This document shows positions 28,863 to 39,376 of a DNA stretch of 64,000 nucleotides, piece after piece. The notes under the pieces were generated by a model. The model was not told the origin of the DNA, ran no database searches, and saw nothing but the letters and a program-made list of their open reading frames with translations. Every line of letters begins with the position of its first letter. Within the stretch, counting starts at the first letter, position 1. The stretch is from Bradyrhizobium nivariense. Its GTDB lineage: Bacteria > Pseudomonadota > Alphaproteobacteria > Rhizobiales > Xanthobacteraceae. The DNA lies in NCBI RefSeq assembly GCF_029846715.1, contig NZ_JARVWW010000004.1, forward strand, positions 186,001 to 250,000, in the 5' to 3' direction. The position numbers and the translations under genes are program-made.

Positions 28863-28890
28863 TTCCGCGCGGCCACGCTATTGATGCGGC

Positions 28891-30015
28891 GTGACCGGAC
28901 GCATCCTGCAAAACCCCTGGCGGCTGCTGCTCGCCATCAACGCCGCAATCATCGTCGGCGTCTTCATCCACAAGATCCTGCTGCCGCCTTACGTCCCCTA
29001 CATCCACCTCCTTGTCGACTACCATTTCGGCTTCATCAAGCGCGCGCTGATCGGGGCGACGGTCGCACTGTTCACGGACAAGGTGCCGGTGTGGCTGGTG
29101 TTCGCGCTCGGCGGCGTGACGTGGCTGGTGACGCTGGGGCTATACGCAAGGCTATTCCAGAAGACGTTCGGCTTTACCGCGAAGGCGCTGCCGCTGTTCG
29201 TCTTCATCGCGGGCTCGCCATTCTTCCTCAAGAATTTCATGCACACGCTCGGCCATTTCGACATCTATGGCTGCGCGTTCTCGCTCATCCTGCTGCTGGC
29301 GCCGGCGGGCTCGCTTCTGTTCGTGGCGCTAGCTGCGCTGTTCTCGATCGTTCTCGTCCTGATCCACCACATTCATCTCTTGATGTATGTGCCGACCATC
29401 CTCACCATCGTCGTGATCAGGCACTATCTGACCTACGGCTGCAATCGCGCCAACGTCGCGTTCGGCATCGTTGCCTTGCTCCTCGTCTCCACGCTGTTCT
29501 TGGCGGCGCAGTTTTTGGGAACGATGCCGATCCCGGAGGCGGATTTCGTCGTGTATCTGAAGAGCCGGATGGCCGATCCGTCGCGGACCGATCTGCTGCA
29601 ATTCGCCTACATCTGGTACCAGCCGCTGGCGAAGGAGATTTCCGACACCTGGGGCCGCCTGCCCCACAACATCCTCGGCGTGCCCGTGTTCGTGCTGCTG
29701 ATCTGGCTGCACACGCCGCTGTGGCGCTATTTTGCGAACCTGATCGGCGCGCTCGCAAACGACACGCACCGCCGTCTCGTGATCGCGGCGCTGGCCGGCG
29801 TCAGCCTCGCCTATCTCGTGATGTTCGCGATGGTGTTCGACTATTCGCGCTGGATCTCGAACTGGGCGGTCTGCATGTTCCTGATCCTGCACGCGGCGAA
29901 GATGCTGCCCGCCGCACGCGAGACGCCGCTGATTCCGGCCGAGGACCGCAACACAAACATCTTCGGCTTGGTCATCACACTGATCCCGCGCGTCGGGATC
30001 GTGCGGCCGTTCTAA
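28891..30015 (+). CDS. Polytopic membrane protein of unknown function
   Basis: A 374-residue protein with roughly nine or ten hydrophobic segments, starting at a GTG at 28891 (TGRILQNPWRLLLAINAAII). I recognise no family motif. The layout, with short polar loops containing clustered Arg and His, recalls glycan-related polymerase or transferase membrane proteins (EpsG- or PMT-like), but nothing specific supports this. It lies 28 bases after hslU and might be co-transcribed. Base composition is like its neighbours. Confidence 0.75.
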   Translation: MTGRILQNPWRLLLAINAAIIVGVFIHKILLPPYVPYIHLLVDYHFGFIKRALIGATVALFTDKVPVWLVFALGGVTWLVTLGLYARLFQKTFGFTAKALPLFVFIAGSPFFLKNFMHTLGHFDIYGCAFSLILLLAPAGSLLFVALAALFSIVLVLIHHIHLLMYVPTILTIVVIRHYLTYGCNRANVAFGIVALLLVSTLFLAAQFLGTMPIPEADFVVYLKSRMADPSRTDLLQFAYIWYQPLAKEISDTWGRLPHNILGVPVFVLLIWLHTPLWRYFANLIGALANDTHRRLVIAALAGVSLAYLVMFAMVFDYSRWISNWAVCMFLILHAAKMLPAARETPLIPAEDRNTNIFGLVITLIPRVGIVRPF

Positions 30016-30033
30016 TTAGAGCTCGGTGCGCCC

Positions 30034-30061
30034 CCTCTCCCGCAAGCGCTTGCGGGAGAGG
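30034..30061. repeat. Perfect 28-bp CCTCTCCCGCAAGC palindrome, copy 2
   Basis: CCTCTCCCGCAAGC followed directly by its exact reverse complement, between the convergent membrane-protein and smr genes. Related to the element at 26357-26382. Position between convergent genes suits a bidirectional transcription stop or REP-like role. Confidence 0.9.
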
Positions 30062-30090
30062 TCAAGGGAGCCTGCGGCCCGATCGAGATT

Positions 30091-30681
30091 TTAAAATCTA
30101 GCCCGCCGAATCCGCACGTAAAGCGCGCCCTCGCCGCCATGGCCGATACCGGCTTCCTCGAAGCCCACGACAAAGGCGCGGAATTCCGGCAGGCTCAGCC
30201 ATTCCGGCACCTGGCGGCGCAGCACGCCGCTTTCGCCGCCGCTTCGGCCCTTGCCGGTGATGACGAGCACGAAGGTCAGTCCGTCGTGATGGGCGCGGTG
30301 CAGGAAGCTGGTCAAGGCGCGATGGGCGCGCGTCTGGGTCATGCCGTGCAGATCGAGCCGTGCCTCGATCTCGCTGCGCCCGCGCGACAGTTTTGTGCGC
30401 TCGCGCTTGCCGAGCGGCGCCAGCGGCGGCATGGCCGGTTTTGCCACGCGCGGCGCCGGCGCGGCGGCAATCGGACGTGGCGATGGCGCAGGCCGCGTGG
30501 CCGGCGCTGCGGGTGAAGACTCGGTGCGCGGCGCGGCTTGCGCCTTGGCCGCGCGATGCTTCCTCAGCGGCTTGACCTGCTTTGCGATCGTATCCCAGAG
30601 CTCGCGCTCTTCCTCGCTCAGCGCGCGGCGGCGCGGCGAGGGACGAGGCTCCAGCACGGGCGGACGGGACGATCGCTTCAT
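30091..30681 (-). CDS. Smr domain protein (MutS2 C-terminal-like nuclease fold)
   Basis: A 196-residue protein. The N-terminal half is Pro/Ala/Arg-rich and probably disordered. The C-terminal Smr domain (about residues 105-190) has the signature RLDLHGMTQTRAHRAL and LVITGKGRSGG. Smr domains can nick DNA or cleave RNA; the substrate here is unknown. It overlaps the mltA stop by 4 bases and follows mltA and the Tim44-like gene, an order conserved near secB in alphaproteobacteria. Confidence 0.9.
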   Translation of the reverse strand: MKRSSRPPVLEPRPSPRRRALSEEERELWDTIAKQVKPLRKHRAAKAQAAPRTESSPAAPATRPAPSPRPIAAAPAPRVAKPAMPPLAPLGKRERTKLSRGRSEIEARLDLHGMTQTRAHRALTSFLHRAHHDGLTFVLVITGKGRSGGESGVLRRQVPEWLSLPEFRAFVVGFEEAGIGHGGEGALYVRIRRARF

Positions 30682-32231
30682 TGCTGCCGATGGGAACGAT
30701 TTTTCACCGGCCGCCGCGGCTCGCGAACGGGCTCTATCACGGGACGCGGCGCCGGCAGCGGGACCGGGTTGGCGACGGCGACGGTCTCACCTTTGCCTTG
30801 TGTCATGGCTGCGGCCGGAGCCGCCGGCTTGGCAGAATCCCCGGCCGAATCCTTCGCCGGCTCCGTTTGCGGAAACAGCCTTGCGATCTTCTCCGAGGGC
30901 CGCGGGTCCGGCACCGGCAGCCGCGCGCCGCGCGTTGTGGGATCGAGGCCCTTCGGCACCAGCATCACGAAATGCATGGCATGGCGCAGCCGCCCGGAGA
31001 CCCGGCCAGCGTCCGCGCCCGCGCCGAAATAGAGATCGGCGCGCGCGGGTCCGATGATGGCCGAGCCGGTGTCCTGCGCGATCATCAACCGATGAAACGG
31101 CGTCTTCGCGCGTTCGGAATCGATCGGCAGCTCGCCCTCGATGAAGAACGGGGTGCCGTAGACATGCAGCGATTTGTCGACCGCGATCGAGCGGCCGGCC
31201 GTCAGCGGAATGCCTTGCGCGCCGACCGCCTCGTCCTTGTCGGAGAGATTGACCTCGCGGAAGAAGATGTAGGAGCGGTTCTGGCGCCGCAGCTCCTTGG
31301 CGCCATCCGGGGTCTGCGCCATCCACTCCCTGATCTTCTGCATCGACATCTCTTCCTTCGGAATGATGCCGCGCTCGATCAGGATGCGACCGACCGCCGT
31401 ATAGGGATAGCCGTTATAGGCGTCGTAATTGAGCCGGACCGTGCCGCCGTCGTCGAACTTGATCCGCGCCGAGCCCTGGATCTGGGCGAACAGCAGATCG
31501 GTCGGGTCCTTCAGCCAGGCAATCTCCAGTCCGCGGCCGGCGATCTTGCCGTCCTCGATCTCGCCACGGTCGTAATAGGGCACGAGCTTGCGGCGGCCGA
31601 TCTTGCGGTACACCGGGCCCTTGTTGGGCAGGCTGACCGAATCCTGCTTGTAGCCGCGCACGAACAGGTTCGAGGGCCGGCGATAGACCGGGACGTTGTA
31701 GACGTCGGTCTGCGTGCGCGATCCCTCCAGCACCGGCTCGTAATAGCCGGTGACGAAACCGTCGGGCTCGCCGAGGCGCGAGATCCGCAGCGGCGCGAAA
31801 TTCTCCTCGAAGAAGGTTTTTGCCCTCGCGTCGTCGGTGAGCTCGAGCGATTTGGCGACCCGGCAGGGTTCGCTCAGCGAGGCGCTCAAAGCCTTCGGTT
31901 CGGCAGCGCCGGTCTGCGCGCTGATCGGACGGCAGCTTGCGCGAAAGGTCTTGTAGGCGGCGAGATGATCGTCATCGCTCCAGCCCTTCACGTCGGCCCA
32001 GGCCAGCGGCAGATATTGCGCGCCGGGGATTTCGAACGGCAGGGGAAGCTGCGGATACGGCAAGGCCCGCGGTGGCGCGGCAGGCAATTCCGGGAGATGA
32101 TGGTGATGGCTGCGATAGTGGCGCCGCGCCGCCTCGGCGCCGAGCGAAAACGACGATAGCGCGACGACACCGGCGCAAAGCGCCGTCGCGCTGGTCTTGA
32201 GGAAAGCCTTAATTCGCGCTTCCGGTGCCAA
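30678..32231 (-). CDS. mltA: Membrane-bound lytic murein transglycosylase A
   Basis: Cleaves peptidoglycan glycan strands in the periplasm. The MltA barrel (including GYYEPVLEGSRTQTD, and PYYDRGEIEDG) is followed by the 3D domain with AQDTGSAIIGPARADLYFG, where the catalytic Asp lies. The start is unclear: no ATG is near the signal peptide (ALCAGVVALSSFSLGAEA). The TTG at 32231 overlaps the Tim44-like gene by 23 bases and gives 517 residues, so I chose it. No lipobox is visible, unlike E. coli MltA. The Pro-rich basic tail is unusual but common in this group. Confidence 0.9.
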   Translation of the reverse strand: MAPEARIKAFLKTSATALCAGVVALSSFSLGAEAARRHYRSHHHHLPELPAAPPRALPYPQLPLPFEIPGAQYLPLAWADVKGWSDDDHLAAYKTFRASCRPISAQTGAAEPKALSASLSEPCRVAKSLELTDDARAKTFFEENFAPLRISRLGEPDGFVTGYYEPVLEGSRTQTDVYNVPVYRRPSNLFVRGYKQDSVSLPNKGPVYRKIGRRKLVPYYDRGEIEDGKIAGRGLEIAWLKDPTDLLFAQIQGSARIKFDDGGTVRLNYDAYNGYPYTAVGRILIERGIIPKEEMSMQKIREWMAQTPDGAKELRRQNRSYIFFREVNLSDKDEAVGAQGIPLTAGRSIAVDKSLHVYGTPFFIEGELPIDSERAKTPFHRLMIAQDTGSAIIGPARADLYFGAGADAGRVSGRLRHAMHFVMLVPKGLDPTTRGARLPVPDPRPSEKIARLFPQTEPAKDSAGDSAKPAAPAAAMTQGKGETVAVANPVPLPAPRPVIEPVREPRRPVKNRSHRQQ

Positions 32232-32904
32232 CCAGCTTCCAGTTCGGATCGCGAGAGGTGATGTCGCGGGCGAAAGTCCAGATGTCGGTGATGTCGGCGA
32301 CCGTGTCGGCACTGCCGTCGACGATGTTGCCGGTCTTGTCTCGCGTGGCCGAGATCATCTGCGAGACGAAGCGGATCGTGAGCTGGGCCGTGCGGTCGCG
32401 CAGCTCGGCGCCGACGAGCTCGGCCTTGTCGATCGAGACGAAGCGCGTCTCGGTCTTCTGCTCGTTCTTCTCGCGCTCCTTGATCGCGGCATCGAAGCTT
32501 TCATAGACCTCCGACGACAACAGGTCGCGCAGCGCGCGGCGGTCGCCATTGGCAAAGGCCAGCACGATCATCTCATAGGCGCCGCGGGCGCCGGAGATGA
32601 AATGGCGCGGATCGAAGGTGGAATCCTTTTCGACGATGCCGTCCAGGCCCTGCGCCAGCGCGGTGCCCGGCTCGGTCAGGCCCTTCCAGCGGTCGGAGGG
32701 CGGGGTCGGCTCGGCCGTCGGCGCCAACGGGGCCTGGTCGATGACCTTGCCCGGCATGGTCACAACGTTCTTGTCCTGGGCACCCTGGAGCGCGTTACGG
32801 TCGAACGGCGGCCGCTCGTTGCCCGTGCGCTGCCCCAGCACGCTGCGCAGCCTCAGAAAGATGAAGACCGCCAGCGCCAGGAAGATGATGGTGTAGATGT
32901 CCAC
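32209..32904 (-). CDS. Tim44-like domain protein
   Basis: Membrane-anchored protein related to the C-terminal domain of mitochondrial Tim44. The GTG at 32904 gives 231 residues starting VDIYTIIFLALAVFIFLRL, a membrane segment; the longer frame to 32994 adds a poor leader. The Tim44 domain spans about residues 90-231, with ISGARGAYEMIVLAFANGD and ending DIWTFARDITSRDPNWKLV. Bacterial members (TimA) are of unclear role. The gene is divergent from secB, also a protein-export gene, and coupled to mltA. Confidence 0.85.
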   Translation of the reverse strand: MDIYTIIFLALAVFIFLRLRSVLGQRTGNERPPFDRNALQGAQDKNVVTMPGKVIDQAPLAPTAEPTPPSDRWKGLTEPGTALAQGLDGIVEKDSTFDPRHFISGARGAYEMIVLAFANGDRRALRDLLSSEVYESFDAAIKEREKNEQKTETRFVSIDKAELVGAELRDRTAQLTIRFVSQMISATRDKTGNIVDGSADTVADITDIWTFARDITSRDPNWKLVGTGSAN

Positions 32905-33322
32905 GTCGTATTCGCTTTCTGGTCTTCTGTAGAAAGGGGCCGTCTCGAAGGGGTCGTTGCCGGGAAAATCGATCCGGCCAGTAGACCGTTCCATACCCGA
33001 ACGGCAAGTCTACATCACCATTTCGGGTCCGCGCGTCAGGTCCGTGGGATGTAGGCACGAAATCTTGCCCGGCCAATGGCGCCTTTTGGCACAGCACCGA
33101 GTGTAGCGCGTTTTATGCTTAAGGGGAAACCCGATCCTGCCCGGAAATCGCGCATCTTCAATCGTTTAAGGCGCAATTTCGCTGGATCGGCGGGGTGAAC
33201 GTCACAGTTGTGGACGCGGCCGGAATTCCCCATCCGGGACCGTTCGTCCTTGTGGAACGAGGCGGCCCTATGTTAGCCAACCGCCGCGAATTTCAGCCCC
33301 AATCGGGTAAGGAGACACTCTT
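32905..33322. other. Divergent intergenic region between the Tim44-like gene and secB
   Basis: A 418-base gap with no convincing ORF. It should hold the two divergent promoters. The only clear signal is the secB ribosome-binding site, AAGGAG about 9 bases before the ATG at 33323. Confidence 0.6.
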
Positions 33323-33808
33323 ATGACCAACGGTAACGGCACCCCTCCCGAGGCGGCCCAGGCTCCCCAGCTCAACGTGCTGGCGCAATATACCAAGGAC
33401 CTCTCGTTCGAAAATCCGAACGCGCCCAGCTCGCTCCAGCAGCAGAGCCAGCCGCCCCAGATCAACATCCAGATCAATGTCAGCGCCAACAACCTCAGCG
33501 AACAGGAGTTCGAGGTGACGCTGTCGGTCGAGGGCAAGGCCGAGACCGCCGGCAAGATCATGTTCTCGTTCGAGCTCGCTTATGCCGGCGTGTTCCGCAT
33601 TTCCAATGTGCCGAAGGAAAACCTGCATCCGCTGGTCATGATCGAATGCCCGCGCCTGCTGTTCCCGTTCGCCCGTGAGATCATCGCGACTGCCGTGCGC
33701 GACGGCGGGTTCCCGCCCCTGATGCTGGATCCGGTCGATTTCGTCGGTCTCTATCGTCAGAACATGGAACGGCAACAAATGGCCGCTTCGCCGAGCGGTC
33801 AGGCCTGA
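33323..33808 (+). CDS. secB: Protein-export chaperone SecB
   Basis: Cytosolic tetrameric chaperone that keeps precursors unfolded and hands them to SecA. The 161 residues have the family core: [46 protein letters not shown] and [27 protein letters not shown]. The Gln/Ala-rich N-terminus is typical of alphaproteobacteria. Its end overlaps dnaQ (opposite strand) by 10 bases. Confidence 0.98.
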   Translation: MTNGNGTPPEAAQAPQLNVLAQYTKDLSFENPNAPSSLQQQSQPPQINIQINVSANNLSEQEFEVTLSVEGKAETAGKIMFSFELAYAGVFRISNVPKENLHPLVMIECPRLLFPFAREIIATAVRDGGFPPLMLDPVDFVGLYRQNMERQQMAASPSGQA

Positions 33809-34521
33809 CCGGCCGAAGGGGCGGCTGGAGCGGGCAAGAACTCGTTCCAGATCGCCTTGTCGCCGAGCGTTGCGATGAAAGCCCGGTGGGCCTCGCGCTC
33901 GGCGTTCGAAATCCGCGGCGTGAGCGGCATCGGCCGCTGCCGCCGTGGCGCATCGACAGCCCCATTGACGCGGATCTCCTCGGCTTCCGAAGCCAGGAGC
34001 AGCTGCGATTGCCGCGCCCCGACAAGATCGACATAGACTTCGGCCAGGAGTTCCGCGTCGAGCAACGCGCCGTGCTTGGTGCGGTGTGAATTGTCGATCG
34101 CGTAGCGCGAGCAGAGATCGTCGAGCCGGTTCGACACGCCGGGATGCTTGCGCCGTGCCAGCAGCAGCGTATCGACCAGCCGCTCACGCGGGATCGCCGC
34201 GCGTTTGATCCGGTCCAGCTCGGCATTGATGAAGCTGATGTCGAACGAAGCGTTGTGGATCACCAGCGGCGCGTCGCCGATGAACTCCAGAAACCCGTCG
34301 ACGACCTCGTGAAACAGTTGCTTGGTCGCCAGAAACTCGGCCGACAGCCCGTGCACCGCAAAGGCTTCCGCCGGCATGTCCCTTTCGGGATTGATGTAGA
34401 CGTGGAAGCTCTGCCCCGTCGGCATGCGATTGAACATCTCGACGCAGCCGATTTCGACCAGGCGATCTCCACGTAGCGGGTCGAGGCCGGTGGTTTCGGT
34501 GTCGAGAACGATTTCGCGCAT
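33799..34521 (-). CDS. dnaQ: DNA polymerase III epsilon subunit
   Basis: 3'-5' proofreading exonuclease of the replicative polymerase. The 240 residues show Exo[12 protein letters not shown], Exo[20 protein letters not shown] and Exo[20 protein letters not shown] with the catalytic His-Asp. A C-terminal stretch after residue 180 would contact the alpha subunit. Located after coaE on the same strand with 28 bases between. Confidence 0.97.
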   Translation of the reverse strand: MREIVLDTETTGLDPLRGDRLVEIGCVEMFNRMPTGQSFHVYINPERDMPAEAFAVHGLSAEFLATKQLFHEVVDGFLEFIGDAPLVIHNASFDISFINAELDRIKRAAIPRERLVDTLLLARRKHPGVSNRLDDLCSRYAIDNSHRTKHGALLDAELLAEVYVDLVGARQSQLLLASEAEEIRVNGAVDAPRRQRPMPLTPRISNAEREAHRAFIATLGDKAIWNEFLPAPAAPSAGQA

Positions 34522-34549
34522 GATTTAGGAAGCCGTGTAAGGCGGCGAA

Positions 34550-35149
34550 TCAGGTTCGCCGCTGCGGCATCTTAACGACCTCGGCGAGGATATGCGCGAT
34601 TTGGGCGCGCACCGGTTCGAGTCCGTGCGACGTATCCACCACGAAATCGGCACGCTTGCGCTTTTCCGCGTCGGGCGTCTGCTTGGCGATGATGGCGTCG
34701 AGCTTGGCCTCGTCCATCGTGCCGCGCGCCAGTACCCGCTCGCGCTGGAGTTCCGGAGACGTCGTCACCACGACCACGGCATCGACCCGCGTCTCGCCGC
34801 CAGTCTCGAACAGCAGCGGAATGTCCAGCACCACGACCGGCGCGTTGGCGGCTTCGGCATCGGCGAAGAATTTTTTCCGGGACGCGCCGAGCATCGGATG
34901 GACGATCTGCTCGAGCTGCTTGATGGCGGCGGGATCGTGCACCACACGCGCCGACAATTTGGACCGATCGACCTTGCCGTTCGCGGTGGTGCCGGGGAAG
35001 GCGGCCTCGATCGCGGGCGCAGCCTCGCCCTCATAGAGCTGATGGACGGCCGCATCGGCATCGTAGACAGGGACGCCGGCCTCCGCGAATAATTTCGCGG
35101 TGGTGGATTTGCCCATCCCGATCGAGCCGGTCAGTCCCAGGATACGCAT
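34550..35149 (-). CDS. coaE: Dephospho-CoA kinase
   Basis: Last step of coenzyme A synthesis. The ATG at 35149 gives 199 residues beginning [20 protein letters not shown] (P-loop). [16 protein letters not shown] and [13 protein letters not shown] are CoaE motifs. The maf stop lies 24 bases upstream of its start. In several alphaproteobacteria aroE lies between maf and coaE; there is no room for it here. Confidence 0.97.
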   Translation of the reverse strand: MRILGLTGSIGMGKSTTAKLFAEAGVPVYDADAAVHQLYEGEAAPAIEAAFPGTTANGKVDRSKLSARVVHDPAAIKQLEQIVHPMLGASRKKFFADAEAANAPVVVLDIPLLFETGGETRVDAVVVVTTSPELQRERVLARGTMDEAKLDAIIAKQTPDAEKRKRADFVVDTSHGLEPVRAQIAHILAEVVKMPQRRT

Positions 35150-35172
35150 CAGCGTCCAGCCATATCTGCCAT

Positions 35173-35781
35173 TCACACCGCAACTAGCCGCTCGCGCCGC
35201 AGGAACGCAAGCAGCGGCAGCAGCGGCAGGCCGAGAATGGTGAAGTGGTTACCCTCGATGCGCTCGAACAGGTGGATGCCCAGGCCTTCGAGCTGATAGC
35301 CGCCGACGCTGGTGATGACGGCATCGCCGGCGGCGTCGAGATAGGCCGAAAGCTCAGCCTCGGTCATCTGCCGCATGGACAGACGGGCGACCGAGACGTC
35401 CTCGAAGATGATCTCACCATCGCGTGCTATCGCCACGGCGGAATTCAGCTCATGGCACTTGCCGGAGAGATCGCGTAGTTGCGCCAACGCCTGGGGGCGG
35501 CCCGCAGGCTTGTTGAACAGACGATCGCCGAGGGCCAGCGTTTGATCCGCACCGATGACGTAGCTTCCAGCGTGATGGGCCGAGACTGCCTTGGCCTTTT
35601 CGCGCGCCAGCAGCAGGGCGATCTCGCGCGGACCCGAAAGCCCGGAGGCAGCCTGGATACCGCGCTCGTCGATATCAGCCGTGATCGCCTTGAATTCGAA
35701 CCCGGCATTGGCCAGCAGCATCTTTCGCGCGCTGCTCTGCGAGGCCAGGATCAACGAAGATTTGCCGAGCCACAGACCCAT
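35173..35781 (-). CDS. maf: Maf family nucleotide pyrophosphatase
   Basis: House-cleaning pyrophosphatase for modified or non-canonical NTPs. The 202 residues show [28 protein letters not shown]-type sequence ([12 protein letters not shown]), [19 protein letters not shown] and [12 protein letters not shown] [12 protein letters not shown]. The substrate class (dTTP/UTP or m7GTP type) cannot be fixed by eye. It precedes coaE and follows the PPDK regulator gene in the same direction. Confidence 0.93.
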   Translation of the reverse strand: MGLWLGKSSLILASQSSARKMLLANAGFEFKAITADIDERGIQAASGLSGPREIALLLAREKAKAVSAHHAGSYVIGADQTLALGDRLFNKPAGRPQALAQLRDLSGKCHELNSAVAIARDGEIIFEDVSVARLSMRQMTEAELSAYLDAAGDAVITSVGGYQLEGLGIHLFERIEGNHFTILGLPLLPLLAFLRRERLVAV

Positions 35782-35817
35782 CGCAAAATTATTCCCGAGA
35801 CTATATTATTCCCAAGA

Positions 35818-36657
35818 CTATTCAGAAGGCCGGTTACGCTGGCGATCGCTGTAGAGCTTCATGATCGCCGCGGCGGTTTCCTCGATCGAGCGCCGCGTGA
35901 CGTCGAGCAGCGGCCAATCGTGCTTGGCGCTCAGCTTGCGGGCAAATGCGACCTCCTCCGCGACTGCCTGCCTGTCGGTATAGGTGTCGCCGCTGGAATC
36001 GGCACCCATGGAGAGCAGGCGGTTCTGGCGCACCTGGATCAAGCGTTCCGGCGTCGCGTGCAAGCTCACCACCAGCGGCCGCGTCAACGTTTCCAGTTGC
36101 GAGGGCACCGGAATGCCCGGAACCAGCGGCACGTTGGCGGTGCGGATGCCACGGTTGGCAAGGTAGATCGATGTCGGGGTCTTTGAGGTGCGGGAGACAC
36201 CGACAAGCACCACGTCCGCGTCGTCGAGCCCCTCAACATGCTGGCCGTCGTCATGGATCATCGTGTAGTTCAGCGCGTCGATACGCTTGAAGTATTCGGC
36301 ATTGAGCACGTGCTGGGCGCCGACCCGGCCGGTCGTGGCAGCTCCGAGATACGCCTCGAACAATTGCATCACCGGGCCGATGATCGACAGGCTCGGAACA
36401 TTGATCCCCTTGCACTTGTCCTCGAGCCTGGAGACCAGATCCTTCTCGAGCAGCGTGAACAGCACGATTCCCGGCGCCTCCTCGATCTCGTCGAGCACGC
36501 GATCGAGCTGTTTCTGGCTACGCACCAGCGGATAGACGTGTTCGACCGGGGTCACGTTGGCGTACTGGGCGGCAACGGCGCGCGCGACCGTGATCAGGGT
36601 CTCACCGGTGGAGTCGGACACGAGGTGCAGATGGAAATAATTGCTCGAGGTCGGCAC
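35818..36657 (-). CDS. ppsR: Pyruvate, phosphate dikinase regulatory protein (DUF299)
   Basis: Bifunctional ADP-dependent kinase and phosphorylase controlling pyruvate, phosphate dikinase or PEP synthase. The 279 residues have [11 protein letters not shown] at the N-terminus and the P-loop [20 protein letters not shown], both DUF299 signatures. Its start faces the 452-base gap that precedes hemJ. DUF299 genes flank the replication origin in several alphaproteobacteria, so this gene is a useful landmark. Confidence 0.94.
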   Translation of the reverse strand: MPTSSNYFHLHLVSDSTGETLITVARAVAAQYANVTPVEHVYPLVRSQKQLDRVLDEIEEAPGIVLFTLLEKDLVSRLEDKCKGINVPSLSIIGPVMQLFEAYLGAATTGRVGAQHVLNAEYFKRIDALNYTMIHDDGQHVEGLDDADVVLVGVSRTSKTPTSIYLANRGIRTANVPLVPGIPVPSQLETLTRPLVVSLHATPERLIQVRQNRLLSMGADSSGDTYTDRQAVAEEVAFARKLSAKHDWPLLDVTRRSIEETAAAIMKLYSDRQRNRPSE

Positions 36658-37109
36658 AAAAGCTCTTTGTATGAAGGCGGTGTGGTTTGTGGATTTCTGT
36701 GGAGCTTAACCGCTCGGAAAGGGATGTGCGACACCAGGGGCGGGATAACCGCCAACTTTCTTCACACCACTGCCCGTCAGAACAAGTTTTACGCCCTGCC
36801 GAACGGGAAACGGGATTGCGTCGATAACCCCCTTGATAAGCTGCCGATAGAAACGCGCAAGCCTTTGAAGCTGACTGACTTATCGAAAGCGGCCAGGGCG
36901 GTCAGGTATATGTTGATGGATGTGAACAAGCGCGCGTGAACGGGCGGATGGAATTGTGTGAGTCCAATTCACCGTCACATAGACTCAAACCTTAAGAATC
37001 TAAGATTCTTATTTGAGAAGGGCGCTACGGACGGATAAGTGTGCAGGCAAGACCTTAACGAGTTCTTACTATCCCCAGCGTTCCCTAGGCTGGGCGGGAA
37101 TCCGGACGC
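36658..37109. other. Gene-free A/T-richer gap, candidate replication origin
   Basis: A 452-base gap between the divergent DUF299 gene and hemJ. It is visibly less GC-rich than its surroundings. It contains weak DnaA-box-like words two mismatches from TTATCCACA (TGTGGATTT at 36689, TTCTTCACA at 36768, TGTGAACAA at 36921), a TCCCCA word near 37073, a CtrA-like TTAACGAGTTCTTAC near 37055, and an 8-base-arm palindrome at 36994-37010. In Caulobacter, Rickettsia and Sinorhizobium the origin is next to hemE in this syntenic region; hemE itself is not here. Origin function is inference. Confidence 0.4.
36994..37010. repeat. AAGAATCT-A-AGATTCTT palindrome
   Basis: Perfect 8-base arms around a single A, flanked by CTCAAA (36984-36989) and TTTGAG (37012-37017). 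It is the most A/T-rich part of the gap and about 100 bases before hemJ. It may be an operator, a hairpin, or part of an origin. Confidence 0.75.
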
Positions 37110-37544
37110 ATGTTCGAAGACGTCTATCTCTGGATCAAGGCGCTGCATGTGATCGCCGTCATCTCCTGGATGGCGGGCATGCTCTATCTGCCACGGCTGT
37201 TCGTTTATCACTGCGAGGCTGAGATCGGCTCGAAGCAGTCGGAAACGTTCAAGATCATGGAACGGCGCCTGTTCAAGGCGATCATCAACCCGGCCATGAT
37301 CGTGACCTGGCTCGCCGGGCTCTATCTCGCCTGGGCCGGGCACTGGTTCACTTTCGGCTGGCTGCACGTAAAACTGGCACTGGTCCTGACGATGTCCGCG
37401 GTCCACGGCTTTTTTTCGCGCTGGTTGAAGGATTTCGCCGCGGACCGGCGTCCCCGGAGCCAGAAATTCTATCGGATTATCAATGAGGTACCGACAGTCT
37501 TGATGATTTTGATCGTCATCATGGTGATCGTGAAGCCGTTCTAG
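37110..37544 (+). CDS. hemJ: Protoporphyrinogen IX oxidase HemJ
   Basis: Heme-binding integral membrane enzyme oxidising protoporphyrinogen IX. The 144 residues contain four hydrophobic segments, with YLWIKALHVIAVISWMAGML carrying the conserved His, and WLHVKLALVLTMSAVHG with a further His and Lys. Length and motifs match HemJ (formerly UPF0093). It lies 247 bases upstream of rho in the same direction. Confidence 0.94.
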   Translation: MFEDVYLWIKALHVIAVISWMAGMLYLPRLFVYHCEAEIGSKQSETFKIMERRLFKAIINPAMIVTWLAGLYLAWAGHWFTFGWLHVKLALVLTMSAVHGFFSRWLKDFAADRRPRSQKFYRIINEVPTVLMILIVIMVIVKPF

Positions 37545-37791
37545 GCAAGGATCGCGAACGATCGCTCAGCGCTTCGGCTTGCGGAGTGAGAGCCGATTTT
37601 CTATATTGGCGATATCCCACCCAACGCAGGCGGATGTGGTCGTGTCTGAGCTTTCCAGAGGCCGGACACCCCATCAGGTTTGAAGCCTCACCGGCGCTCT
37701 CCTTGCCAGACCTGCGGACCTTACCTTCTCGCGTCCGCATTTCAGAGCCTCCTCGCACCCCCTCCCAAGGTTACCCCACAGGACCACCCCA

Positions 37792-39057
<1,266 letters not shown>

Positions 39058-39376
39058 GCCAGGGTGCAGCATGGAAATCAGGGGGCGCCTTCGGGCGCCC
39101 TTTTTTCTTTGTGCGGCTTTGTTGCAGCAGAGGTGCAGCATGATGGGTTTTTGCAGCTTGGACCGAAGTTCTTTAAGTTATTGATATAATTTCGGAATAG
39201 TTGACTTTTGGAGCGGTTTCTCAATCGGTGGCGAGTGATTTTTGCAGCAAACTGCTGCGGATATACTGCATTGCGATATGGGGTCTTTGCTGCGGGAATT
39301 GCTGCAGCAAAACCACGCAATCCGGCCGGCCGAAACGGACGTTTGCCTTTTTCCCCCTCAGCCGGACAAATAGGCC
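39058..39376. other. Intergenic region with an array of TGCAGCA motifs, rho to mnmE
   Basis: The 319-base gap holds the rho terminator and a striking array of the 7-mer TGCAGCA or its complement TGCTGCA. Forward copies are at 39065, 39123, 39134, 39243 and 39303; TGCTGCA is at 39300. One-base variants are TGCAGCT at 39152, TGCTGCG at 39253 and 39288. GCAGCA-AAC-TGCTGC (39244-39258) and TGCTGCAGCA (39300-39309) are palindromes. An A/T-rich stretch (about 39168-39210) lies in the middle. The array suggests multiple binding of one protein; its identity is unknown. Confidence 0.7.
39083..39106 (+). terminator. Intrinsic terminator of rho
   Basis: GGGCGCC (39083-39089), TTCG tetraloop, GGCGCCC (39094-39100), then six T. 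A stable 7-bp GC stem with a stabilising tetraloop, 25 bases after the rho stop codon. Confidence 0.93.
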
